This document shows positions 23,350 through 33,692 of a DNA stretch of 64,000 nucleotides, one piece after another (position 1 is the first letter of the stretch; every line of letters begins with the position of its first letter). Origin of the DNA: Prorocentrum cordatum (lineage: Eukaryota; Sar; Dinophyceae; Prorocentrales; Prorocentraceae); NCBI GenBank assembly GCA_963575745.1, contig CAUYUJ010004736.1, forward strand, positions 276,223-340,222. Reading direction: 5' to 3'. The position numbers were made by a program, and so were the translations under genes. The notes under the pieces were generated by a model. The model saw nothing but the letters and a program-made list of their open reading frames with translations. It searched no databases and was not told where the DNA came from.

Positions 23350-23544
23350 CGGCGGCGAGCCCTGGGAGGAAGTGAGAAGGAGAAGGCCTTCTCAGAAGGC
23401 TCGGAAGTTCCCGGCCATTGCGAGAAGCTAGGCGTTCCCCGAAACCGTAGAAACATTTCTCCGAAGGCGCGAGAGTTACTGAGAAGTCCCACCGCCTCCT
23501 GAGAAGGCCTTCTCCTTCTCACTTCACCCCCGGGCTCGCCGCCG
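23350..23544. mobile_element. MITE-like element, family A, copy 2
   Basis: 195 bp bounded by CGGCGGCGAGCCC and GGGCTCGCCGCCG, with inner arms AGTGAGAAGGAGAAGGCC and GGCCTTCTCCTTCTCACT. It is inverted relative to copy 1 at 12223-12420 and collinear with it. Terminal arms match over about 45 bp with few differences. Non-coding. Flanks share only CATT, too short to call a target duplication. Confidence 0.8.
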
Positions 23545-23876
23545 ACATTGATCGCCTCCCATTAAGTCGTGCCCGAGGCCAAGGACGAGCTGCAGGAGGT
23601 CGACTAGCGCCCTGAGGCCAGCTGGTCCAGCGACGCGCCGAGAGCGGTCAAGGCACGCTAGGGTGCCTTGGGCGCGCGGCCCCACGGTTTCTCGGACGTC
23701 TCCCGTCGGTTCTCGGGGGCTCTCCTGCCTCGGGATACGTTCCAGCAGCTGCGCCTCGCCGAGAGCCGAGGCGGGAAGGCATACATCACCACCGCCCGGA
23801 CGGTCGACTGCCGCGACCTCCACAGGCGTGCGTAGACATGGATCGATTCGGGCACCTGGGGGGCAATACATATAAA

Positions 23877-24400
23877 TATATATGCATATATATATATATA
23901 TATATATATAAGTGTGTATGTGTGTATGTATGTATGTATGCATGCATGCATGCATGCATGCATACATACATGCATGCATGCATGCATGCATGCATGCATG
24001 TATGCATGCATGTATGTATGTATGTATGTATGTATGTATGTATGTATGTATGCATGTATGTATGTTTGTATGTATGTATGTATGTATGTATGTATGTATA
24101 CGCGTGTATGTATGTATGTATGTATGTATGTATGTATGTATGTATGTGTGTATGTGTATGTATGTGTGCATGTATGTATGTATGTATGCATGCATGCATG
24201 CATGTATGTATGTATGTATGTATGTATGTATGTTTGTATGTATGTATGCATGCATGCATGCATGCATGCATGTATGCATGTATGTATGTATGTATGTATG
24301 TATGCATGCATGTATGTGTGTAGGTGTGTACGTGTGTATGTATGTATGCATGCATGCATGCATGCATGCATCCATGCATGTATGTATGTATGTATGTATG

Positions 24401-24471
<71 letters not shown>

Positions 24472-24880
24472 GTATGTATGTATGTATGTATGTATGTATG
24501 TATGTATGTATGTATGTATGTACGTTTGTATGTATGTATGTATGTATGTATGCATGCATGCATGCATGCATGCATGCATGCATTTATGTATGTATGTATG
24601 TATGCATGCATGTATGTATGTATGTATGTATGTATGTGTGTGTGTCTGCATGTATGTGTGTATGTATGTATGTATGTATGTATGTATGTATGTATGTATG
24701 TGTGTATGTATGTATGTATGTATAAATGTATGTATGTATGCACGCATGCATGCATGCATGCATGCATGCATGCATGCATGCATGCATGTATGTATGTATG
24801 TATGTATGCATGTATGTATGTATGTATGTATGTATGTATGTATGTACATATACATATAGTTAGAGAGAGTGAGAGAGAGT
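23877..24880. repeat. (ATGT)n/(ATGC)n tetranucleotide array, 1 kb
   Basis: (TA)n at 23877-23912, then alternating blocks of ATGT and ATGC, with TATATG hexamers at 24405-24470. The alternation of two tetranucleotides in blocks suggests repeated slippage and point-mutation cycles. Reading frames on both strands (MYVC or HTYI repeats) are translations of the repeat. Confidence 0.95.
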
Positions 24881-24929
24881 CCTCTTCCTATATGTGTATA
24901 AGCCCGGGCGGTGGGAAAACCCGTCATCC

Positions 24930-25600
24930 CCCCATCCAAAGCGGATTCCCAGGATCTGGGGCTTTGGGACCCTCCGGACGGGCCTCGAAGCGGCCACCGG
25001 GCCTCGCAGGGCGTTTTGCCAAGCCTTCCCAGCACACCTAGGGCGATCAGGGGGGTCATCGGAGGCGTCCCAGAGACCCCAAAGACAGCACAAGAGCGCT
25101 CCAAGAGTGACCGACGTGACCTCAAGATGGCCCAAGAGGCCTCCAGGACGGCCCCAAAGAGGCCTCCAAGAGCACTCCCAAGAAGGCCCCCGACGCAAAA
25201 ATCAGTGATTTTCTGTTGGTTTTTGGTGAATTTGGGGGTTCTCCTCTTTTCGGCTTCCCGACGCTCCAAGACGGCGGTCTTCTGGGCGTCCGAAGCCGCC
25301 TGGGAGGCTCCAAAATCGCCCCACAACCATCCCAAAGGGCTTCCAGGCAGTCCAAGAGAGCCCCAAAACGGCACAACACGGGTCCAAGATGGCCCTCAGA
25401 CACCCTCCGAAGAATTCCAAATCGTGATTCGGTCGTTCAGGGAGACCGCGGTTTGAGGCAGGGTGGTCCGAGGAAGCCCCTGGAGGCCCCCAGAGTACGC
25501 CCAGGAGGCCTCCAGAAGGCCTCAAGAAAGCCTGAAACAACTTTTGTGAGGCCCCTAGAGGCTCTCCAAGGAGGAGCCTCCGCAAAAAGAGCTGAGGAGG
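24930..25600. repeat. GGCCTCC degenerate short repeat
   Basis: Words such as GAGGCCTCCA, AAGGCC and CCCCAAA recur every 20-30 bp, the same style as 14520-14720 and 29480-29770 but mostly in the complementary orientation. No gene recognised. Confidence 0.55.
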
Positions 25601-25814
25601 ATGGGGAGAATGCGCAGGGTATGGCCAAAATAAGGAAAAAGAAACATTGAGGAAGGATAGCGAATAACATTATTATAGCGGCGATGCCGGAAAAGGCAAC
25701 CAGGAGTTATCGCCAAATTGTCGGCTTAATTGTCCTGCCATTTCGCCTGCATGCCAACCTGCAAGGACCAAGGTGCATGGCGCGAAGCGCCACTTGCAGT
25801 CTTGTGTGTATATA

Positions 25815-25876
25815 TATATGTGTACATACATACATACATACATACATACATACATACATACATACATACATACATC
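25815..25876. repeat. (ATAC)n microsatellite
   Basis: Pure CATA repeats following a short TATATATATG stretch; a smaller relative of the 23.9-24.9 kb array. Confidence 0.95.
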
Positions 25877-26041
25877 CACCCACCGCCCGCCGGGGTCCCC
25901 GGGACGTCGGCTCCCGGGCGGTGGACATGGACGGCTCCCCGCCCTGCGCGAGAGCGCCCCGGAGGTCCTCCCGACCGACCGCCAGAGGCCCGGGCTGCAG
26001 TGGCCCGAAAGCCGCGCGGCACGTCGCTGGAGGGCCCTATT

Positions 26042-26200
26042 CGGGGTGAGCCAAAAGGGGGTCCAGCTGAACGGGGGTGGTGCAAAATAGATTTGGGGCT
26101 TCACTGCACGCCCCACATGTGCTGCAACCCCTCGGATCTGTTGCACCGAACCTATGGCACCACCCCCTTGTCGCTGGACCCCCTTCGGGGTCAACCCGAC
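26042..26200. mobile_element. Foldback MITE-like element, about 160 bp
   Basis: The left end, with AAAAGGGGGTCCAGCTGAA and GGGGGTGGTGCA, is mirrored by the right end with TGGCACCACCCCCTTG and GCTGGACCCCCTTCGGGG. Arms are about 45 bp. No coding sequence and no clear target duplication. Confidence 0.65.
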
Positions 26201-27678
26201 CTCTGGTGCGCCGCTCTGGGGAGGGCGCCGAGGCGGCAGGCGCCGGCAAGCGGCCGCTGCCGCCGCATGCCGGGAGCGGCGAGCGGCGCCGTCGAGGGCC
26301 ACGTTGGCCCCGCGTCGCCCCGTGCGTGCCGCCCGGTGGGCGGTCGCCGGCAGGGCGACCCCGATCGCACCACTGTGCAGGGGATCGGTGCCGTCTGGGC
26401 CAGAAAGGTCGTCGGCAGTGGGGCGAGGGCACGACTCGCCGCCCCGCCACCCAAAAAAGAAAATGCACGGACAGCCTGCACTGGACTGCTCCTGGGCCTC
26501 AGGTGAGGGTGGCGGTGTATAAATTGCCACTGGGAGTCAGCGACTTTCTGCACCGTCGCCCTCCCTGTGGGTACGTGCAGAAGCCGTCGGAGGCTGTCTG
26601 CGTACATGGCTTCGTGGTGTAGACTCCTGACTACACATCATTCGGAGGTCTCAGGGCGAGTGGTTTGCCAGGACGGGCGGTCCAGGGCTCCCCGCCTCCC
26701 CCCTCCTTGTGGCACTCTTCTGTGGCCCTCCTTGCTTCTATGTTGGAGCCTTTTAGCGACTGGGGAAGTACAGCCAAACCGCATAGCAAGGGATGAGCAT
26801 TTTTCCGGGTTGCCCTTGCATCCTTACCCGTCGGCCCATCCTTGGCCGCTTTCGCTGGCCGCGCCTCGCCCGCAGAGTTTCGACATGGCTTTCCAAGGCC
26901 CTTGCATCCACATCGTGCGACCTTATGATCCGGGTTGTCTGTAAACGGCTTTGAGGAAGAAAACCGCTTCGAAGTGCAGCCTCCCCGGCCGCAACAAGAT
27001 GTCTCTCGACCAGGCCTGAGGTGCGTTGCGGCAATCGCGTCGCATCGCCAGCTGCTGAATCGTGTTGTCTGCTCTCATCTTCTCCCCCCCAAAGCAAAAA
27101 AATAATAGAACCCTCTAGCGAAAAGCAATTGGGTTCTTGCTCCCACTAGTTGGGCTCTTGTTTCACCAAGCGCGTTCAACTACTCGCAAAGTACCTACTC
27201 GCAAAAGGTCCCAAAGACAACCGTCTGCCTCGCTGTTGTGGATCGCAAACCTCCCCCAGCGGCTCCCTGCCGTTTGCGAGTACGGTGGGGGCGTTCGTTA
27301 AGGAATGCGCCCATTTAGATCAGACCCTGGAGGATTCCTTCTCTGACGAGGGCGGCGATGATATCCATGGCCACCCCACGATTGGGGTCCCACGGGCTTC
27401 TAGACCCCGCGTTCTTCCTCGAATACTTCCTTCTCCAATGCCCTCACCGTAGCTACTCGGCGAGTCGTGGAGCGCGCTCGTCTGCTGTTGGGCCGCGCCC
27501 CTGCCGGGCTCTTGCCTGGCCGCGCCCGCAGGCGGAGCAGCCGCGCCCCGCGTGGCCCGAGCCGCCCGAGCCAGCGGCGCCGGCGGCGGGGCGCACCGCG
27601 CCCACGGCGCGCGGCCGGCGCCTGGACGCGCTGCTGGCGGAGCCGGTGGTGCGCAGGCCAGCGTGCCGATGCACCGCC
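26201..27678. other. No gene recognised
   Basis: Unique GC-rich sequence. Several open frames exist but none shows a recognised motif together with coding-type third-position bias. No RNA gene seen. Confidence 0.5.
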
Positions 27679-27865
27679 AGAGTATTCTTTGAGTCGGGCG
27701 TGTCCCTCCACAGGAGGAGTATGCAAAAATTGTCAAAACAAATTGAATCAACATATTATGGGGACGAATTTGTCTAATTATTTTTGGTTATGTTTGGATA
27801 TGTTTGAGTTTCTTTTTCGTCCAAAATCCGCCTGTAGGAGGACACGCCCGGCCTAAGAGTATTCT
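27679..27865. mobile_element. AT-rich MITE with 10 bp target-site duplication
   Basis: Direct repeats AGAGTATTCT lie at 27679-27688 and 27856-27865. Between them, the 167 bp element has inverted ends (CGGGCGTGTCCCTCCACAGG at the left, CCTGTAGGAGGACACGCCCG at the right) and an AT-rich interior that contrasts with the GC-rich surroundings. No transposase. A perfect duplication of this length together with terminal inverted repeats fits a Mutator-type (MULE) non-autonomous element. Confidence 0.8.
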
Positions 27866-27881
27866 CGTCGTTGCTTCGTCT

Positions 27882-28062
27882 TACAGTGGAGACCCATGCC
27901 AGGAAACACCCTGGTTGCCTCCAGGGTGCCCCTGGGTTATTCTTGGGTTCCGATGGGCTTGCTACGGAAAGCGTGGCGCTCCCTCACCAAGAATCAATGG
28001 ACGTCCTGGGGTCTCAGGGTAGGGTTTATTGTGGGAGGTTTCTTGTGGACTAGCCTCCTCTG
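27882..28062 (+). repeat. Dispersed repeat R1, copy 2
   Basis: Same blocks in the same order as 12608-12792 (CAGTGGAGACCCATGCCA, TCCAGGGTGCCCCTGG, AATCAATGGACGTCC, TCTTGTGGACT). It starts just after the 27.7 kb MITE. Non-coding. Confidence 0.7.
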
Positions 28063-28402
28063 CACCGCTCGCCCGAAGAGCACGAAGCCACCTTCCAGGT
28101 GGCCCGCGCTTCGGCCCCGCCCCTTCTCCTGGCAAGTTATCCAGAGCTTCGCGCACTGCCTATGGGCAACGTCGCCCGAGCCCGACTGGAGGCCGAGGCC
28201 GAGCTGCCTCGGCACGCCCGTGTTGCAATGCAGCTCGCGCCATGCTCAAAGCGTCCGTGTTGACACGTTGTGTGTTGGCTCGGCACGTGTGGGCCCACAT
28301 TTTGGCCGAAGGTGTCGCGCCAGGCCTACGCCTGCAATCTGCGTGTTGAGCTGCGTGTCAGCACGCTGCGTGCCGCGTGTTCTGTGACGGGGCAGCTAAG
28401 GT

Positions 28403-28600
28403 CTCGACTGCACGTAAGAGTGACCTTTCGCCAGAGTGACCTGTGGTGCGGGCCCAGTGGGGTTCCCCGATCGCCGAACGCGATGCGCCAGCAGAGTCTT
28501 GCGCGCTTGTGACGCTTGTGTCTGGGCCCCCCTGCGGCCCCCAGAAAGCCGCGCACCAGAGGTCACTCTTACCCAGGGTCACTCAGTGCGTGTAGTCGAA
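28403..28600. mobile_element. MITE-like element, family C, copy 1
   Basis: Inverted ends carry TCGACTGCACGTAAGAGTG and a mirrored CACTCAGTGCGTGTAGTCGA; a second inner pair (GAGTGACCTNTGG and its complement) follows on each side. It is collinear with 33093-33282. Non-coding, about 198 bp. No clean target duplication here. Confidence 0.7.
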
Positions 28601-29879
28601 TCAGAACTGGGTCCCGAGGGAAGCGGGTCCTGAGGTGTCTCGCCGTCGCAGGGCGCCCGGGGCCCTCCGCGGGCCCCGGGGCGGTCAGGAAAGGACCCAG
28701 GATGAACAGCTCGTCCTGGGGGGATGCCCCAGGGGTCCAGGACCCGTCTCCCCCGGGACCCGCCTCCCCCGTGTTGAAAGTAGGTCCACATCCACCGCTT
28801 CAGAGTCGGGCTTGGGGGCCTCGAGGAGTGGTGGACGTGGATGGCTGCCCGCCCGCGTGGGCGGGCAGCTATCTATACCCGCTGCTCCCCGAGTCCCCGG
28901 AGGACGGCGCCGCGGCAGCGGATGTGGACACATTGGGGCCGCGCAGCCGGGGGCCTCTGCGATCCCACTTGGATGACCGCGTGGGGTCGCTAAGAGGATC
29001 GTTGCTTCCGCCGCTCCAGTGTTCGGAGCCCGTTGGGGGAAGGCGGAGCGACAGCACCTTGAACCAGGGAGGCCACCTCCAGCGTTCGGAGCCCGTTCTT
29101 GGGAGCCTTGGGCGGTGAGAATGAAATCAGCTTCTCCTGCATGTGGACCGCATTTGGACCGCCTTTGGCCCTTCCTCCTGCTCCTCCTCGCCCTTCCTGT
29201 TGCTTCTGCCCCTCGCGTTCTTCTCGTTCTTCTCGTCTCTCCTGTGAAGTAGCGAATATGGTCCAAATCCGGTCCCAGATATGCTCCAAATCCGGTCCAA
29301 ACCCGGCCCACATCGGACAGCGAGGAGGGTCACGCAGGCTCCAATGGAACGGGCACCAAAGAAGTCGGGGGAAGGAGAAGCGACATCACCACCACCACCA
29401 CCACCACCACCACCACCACCACCACCACCACCAGGAGAGCAACCTCCAGCGAGGCGGTCCACGATGCCTCCCCGAGCTAGGGAAGGGGATGTTGGGGGCC
29501 TCTGGGGCCGTCTTGGAGCGTCGAAGGCCCGAGGAGACGAGCACATGAATAGTATTCAAACGCTGCGGGCAATGAATGATCTTGGTACCTCGGGGACCTC
29601 TTCGGGGGCCCCTTGGAGCTCTTTGGGGCGTCTCGGGGGCCTCTTGGGCCGTCTTGAAGCCATCATGGGCGTCTTGGAGCGATCCCTGTGCCACCCGGAG
29701 CCATCTTGGACAGTTTTGGGGGTCTCTTGGGGGCTCGTTGGCCCTTCAGAGGGGCCCTCGGGCCCCTGGAAAGTCACGTATGTGCGCCCAGAAGATTTGA
29801 GATTTGGGGCTCCCTGCTCCGAAGTAGAATATCGTCCCAGTGCGACCCTACCTAGGAGTTGGAGCCCCTAGGAGAGCAG
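28601..29879. other. No gene recognised; ACC run and CTTGG-type repeats
   Basis: A reverse SINE-like core (TTGGATGACCGCG) lies at 28971, (ACC)n at 29388-29432, and the degenerate GGCCGTCTTGGAGC family at 29480-29770. Two similar words (CAGCGTTCGGAGCCCGTT and CAGTGTTCGGAGCCCGTT) repeat near 29016 and 29081. No coding evidence. Confidence 0.55.
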
Positions 29880-30257
29880 CATTAGTAGCTAAGCTAAAGC
29901 TAAGCTACAGCTAAGCTACAGCTAAGCTAAAGCTAAAGCTAAGCTAAAGCTAAGCTAAAACTAAGCTACAGCTAAGCTACAGCTAAGCTAAAGCTCAGCT
30001 ACAGCTAAGCTACAGCTAAGCTACAGTTAAGCTAAAGTTAAGCTACAGTTAATATACAGTTAAGTTAACGTTAAGCTAAAGTTCAGCTAACGTTAAGCTA
30101 AAGCTAAGCTGAAGCTAAGCTAAAGCTAAGCTAAAGCTAAGCTAAAGCTAAACCACAGCTAAGCTAAAGCTAAGCTAAAGCTAAAGCTAAAGCTAAGCTA
30201 AAGCTAAAGTTAAAGCTAAAGCTAATGCTAAAGCTAAAGCTAAGGCTAAAGCTAAGG
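29880..30257. repeat. AGCTAA hexanucleotide array
   Basis: About 60 copies of AGCTAA/AGCTAC/AAGCTA variants. This is not the TTTAGGG telomere repeat. It ends in a duplicated 118 bp block that itself begins with CTAAGGGGA. Confidence 0.95.
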
Positions 30258-30507
30258 GGATGTAACTGGGGGAACCGCGGGGCGGATCCTGGGGGAACCG
30301 CCCGGGGCGAGGAACACTGCCCGGCCCCTTTAAAACAGAGAGTAAGAACCCTTCTAGGCAGAGCCTAGGTTGAGATAAGCAACGCTAAGCTAAGGGGACG
30401 TCACTGGGGGAGCCGCGGGGCGGATCCTGGGGGAACCGCCCGGGGCGAGGAACACTGCCCGGCCCCTTTAAGACAGAGAGTAAGAACCCTCTAGGCAGAG
30501 CCTAGGT
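30252..30507 (+). repeat. 118 bp direct duplication with inner GGGGGAACCGC repeats
   Basis: Copy 1 at 30252-30370 and copy 2 at 30390-30507 match closely. Each holds TGGGGGAACCGC twice, then AACACTGCCCGGCCCC, CTTTAA, AGAGAGTAAGAACCC and AGGCAGAGCCTAGGT. The 19 bp between them resembles the AGCTAA array. The function is unknown. Confidence 0.8.
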
Positions 30508-30636
30508 AGGGAATTACAATACCGAGTGAAGAGTACACAGACTCGATCAGCCTGGGGAGCCCTCCACTTCGCGCCTTGAGGCACAGTGGCGGATAACTCC
30601 CGCTAACTGCTAGTAACTCGATTAGGCCTTCAAGTA

Positions 30637-30727
30637 ACCGCCACCGCGGTCATCCAAGTGAGATCCCAGACCCCCTCGAGGTGTGAAAGAGTCACGGCGG
30701 AACTTGGGATCCTGGCGCCGCAATTGT
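30637..30727 (+). repeat. SINE-like repeat at the edge of array C
   Basis: Matches the right half of 9630-9775 (CCGCGGTCATCCAAGTGAGA, then ATCCTGGCGCCGCAATTG). The GAGCTCC array begins within 30 bp, so this family marks the array boundary here. Confidence 0.65.
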
Positions 30728-32150
30728 TTCGAGCCGGGCGGGGCTTTCGGTGGAGCTCCCTGTGGGGCCCCGAATCGTGTGTGGGGTGTGCCAAATCGGG
30801 TGCGGGTGCGTCATGCGGACGCTGCCGCTGGAGCATTCGTTGGAGCTCCCTGTGAGGCCACGAAACGTGTAAGGGTTGTGCCGGATGTGGCACGGATACG
30901 CCATGCGGACTGTGCCGCTGGAGGCATTCGACAGAGCTCCCTGTGGGGCCACGGATCGTGTGATGGGTGTGCGCAATCGGGTGCGGGCTCGCCATGCGGT
31001 CTGTGCCGCTGTGGCATTCGGCGGAACATCTATGGGGCCACGAAACGTGTGAGCAGTCTGCCGAACCGAGTGTGGGTGCACCATGCGGACGCTGCCGCTG
31101 GGGCCTATTGCGGAGCTCCCTAAGGGGCCACAAAAAGTTTGGGGGTGTGCCGAATCGGGCGCGGGCACGCCATGCGGACGCTGCCGTTGGGGCCTTCGGT
31201 GGAGCTTCCTGTGGGGGCACGAAACGTGTGAGGGATGTGCCGAATCGGGCGCGGGTACGCCATGCGGGCGCTGCCGCTGGGGCCTTCGGTGGAGCTTCCT
31301 GTGGGGCCGCAAAACGTGTGAGGGGTGTGCCGACTCGGGCGGAGAATACGCCATGCGGACGTTGCCGCTGGGGCCTTCGGTGGAGCTCCCTATCGGGTCG
31401 TGAAAAGTACAAGGGTTCTGCCGAAATGGGTGTTGGTACGCCATGCAAGCGCTGCCGCTGAGGCCATCGATGGAGCTCCCTGCGGGGCCACGGAACGTGT
31501 GGGGTGTGCCGACTCGGGTGCGGGTTCGCCATGCGGGCGCTGCCCCTGAGGCCCTCGGTGGAGCTCCCTGTGGCGCCACCACCGTGTGAGGGGTGTGCCG
31601 AATCGGCTGCGGGCTCGCCATGCGGACTGTGTCGCTGGGGCCTAAGGTGGAGTTCGCTATAGGGCTACGAATCGTGTGAGGGGTGTGCCGAATTAGGTGC
31701 CGGTACGCCATGCCGACAGTGCGGCTGGAACCTAAGGTGGAGCATCTATAAGGCCACGGAACGTGTGAGGGGTGTGCCGAATCGGCTGCGGGTACGCCAT
31801 GCCGACAGTACGGCTGGGGCCTTTGATAGAGCTTCTTGCGGGGCCACGAAACGTGTGAGGGGTGTGCCGAATCGGGTGCGGGTGCGTCATGCGGACGCTG
31901 CCGCTGGAGCATTCCGTGTGGCTCCCTGTGAGTCCACGAAAAGTGTAAGGGGTGTGCCGAATCGGGTGCGGGTTCGCCATGCGGGCGCTGCTGCTGGGGC
32001 CTCCGGTGGAGCTCCCTGTGGGGCCACGAAACGTGTGAGGGGTGTGCCGACCCGGCTGCGAGTACGCCATACGGACGTTGCCGCTGGTTCATTCGGTGGA
32101 GTTCCCTATGGGGCCACGAAGCGTGTGAGAGGTGCACCGAAATCGTCGAC
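30728..32150 (+). repeat. Array C: about 16 units of an 88-90 bp GAGCTCC repeat
   Basis: Unit: GGTGGAGCTCCCTGTGGGG, CCACGAAACGTGTGAGGGG, TGTGCCGAATCGGG, CGCCATGCGGACGCTGCCGC. The core is shared with array A, but the middle (TGTGCCGAATCGGGTGCGGG) differs. Units are moderately diverged. Reading frames on both strands come from the repeat. Confidence 0.9.
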
Positions 32151-33692
32151 ATGCGTAGGAGGGGCAGGGATGGAGGGAGGGAGGAGGGGCAGCGGGAGGA
32201 GAGGAGGCTTGTTCAGAAGGAGGACCCAGACCCTCGGGATGGTTGGGGAAAGAAGCTCAGGACGAAAAGCTGGTCCCTGGGAAGGGGTTCAGACCTCTGG
32301 AGCTCCACGTGGTCAAGAAAATTCGCGACGTCGGGGGGCTGGGATCCGAGCGTCTTGGTTTATCACGCTAGGCGTTTTCGCCCAGTTTCGGGCCCGGGGA
32401 TGGATCCAGCTCGAGAGGCGCTGCATGAAGAGTAGGTCTGGGGTTTGGTAGCGGTTTGGTGCGACGTTGTGCTTCTCTCGCGCCGCAGGATCTCAGGGTC
32501 GCGAGGCCTCGCGAGGCCCAGATCTCTGACAACGTGCTCTTGTTCAATGTGGGCGTGTTCCTTCGATTTCGGAATCTGGGCGGGGGCCCGTGACCAAGCA
32601 CCAGGGCCATCAGCTCAAAGAAAGATCTGGAGCGCGTAAAGACACCTCGGCAGGGGCGTCGAAAGGCCGAGGCGCAGCGGATATGGATCACAGACTAGCC
32701 CACCGGGGTCAGGTTCTGATCCGCATCAGCTGCGCCTCTCGCTCCGGGGCGGAGGGAGCCCGCACGCCCAGATGCAGCGGATAATGTAGATGCAGATCCT
32801 GCCCGCAGTTGGGGCCTCTTCGCGGCCGCGCCTCTGCGGAAATCGCGCCGTCGTCGTCGTCGTTCGGGGGCCCCAGGGCGCGCGAGGGCCGGCGAGGGCC
32901 CGCGGGAGCCACCCCGAGGGCATCCCGAGGGCCTCCGACGGCCGGGGCAGGGGCCCTGCAGAGGCCCCCTGCCGCGGGCCCGCGCGGGGGCGCGGGGGCG
33001 GGGGGCCCGCGGCGAGGGCCTCCGAGGGGGGGGGGCCTCGGGGGAGGTGCGCAGGTCGGCGGGGCGATGGCCGAGGGCGTCGAGGTTGGGGGCTTCGGCT
33101 GGACGCAGGAGTGACCTTTCGCCGGAGTGGCCTCTGGGTGCGGGCACACGTGGGTCCCCAGGCGGTTGAGTGCGAAGCGGTTGCGGCGGCTTGCACGCAC
33201 AGGTTTGGCCACCCAGCGCCCCCCGCAAAGCCGCACACCCAAGGTCACTCTTGCCCAGGGGCACTCTTGCGTGTAGCCGAAGGTTGGAGCCGGCTGGGGG
33301 TCTGTGGTGTTCCAGCACTGGTTCCAGCCAGCAGGAAGGGCGTCGTAGGGATTGCAAGGGGAAGAATCGTGAGTCATTCTATGTTCGTTAACAAAAATTC
33401 GTGAGTCCGGTGGCGCGGTGCTGTCGCTTGATGATGAGAAATGTCTCAGCTCACTTGGGGCGGGCAGGTTCGAAGTTTTGGGCGTGGTCATTCGTTGGGT
33501 CCTCGTTCTGACAAGACAAGGCCCTGCGTCCCTCTGCTCTCCTCCTCCTCCTTCTCCTCCTCCTCCTCATCATCATCATCATCAGCATCATCATCATCGT
33601 CATCATCATCATCAGCATCATCATCATCATCCCCCTCCTCCCATCCTTGCCTCTGCCTTCTGCGTGCTTCTGTTTCGGCACACACACACACC
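32151..33692. other. Centre between arrays C and D: opposed diverged M modules, unique core
   Basis: A diverged M module (about 32200-32255, AGGAGGACCCAGACCCTCGG) after GGAGG tracts lies on the left, and the reverse M (about 33485-33530) followed by CCT and CAT runs on the right. Between them are about 950 bp of unique GC-rich DNA and one family C MITE (33093-33282). No protein motif recognised in the unique part. Confidence 0.65.
33093..33282. mobile_element. MITE-like element, family C, copy 2
   Basis: Ends CTTCGGCTGGACGCAGGAG and CTCTTGCGTGTAGCCGAAG; the inner pair GAGTGACCTTTCGCCGGAG and CCAAGGTCACTCTTGCCC matches copy 1 at 28403. Imperfect GGTTGGGGG and GGTTGGAGC flank the two ends and may be a 9 bp target duplication. 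Confidence 0.7.

Noticed and set aside
23524-25374. Long frames of MYVC or HTYI repeats
   Set aside because: Translation of the ATGT/ATGC microsatellite; both strands and all frames are open.
26191-26607. Alternative protein-coding genes in the 26-27.7 kb GC-rich region
   Set aside because: Several mutually overlapping frames are open on both strands because of GC content; none shows a motif or distinct third-position bias.
29880-30257. AGCTAA array as telomere
   Set aside because: The dinoflagellate telomere repeat is TTTAGGG-type; this hexamer does not match and lies inside the window.
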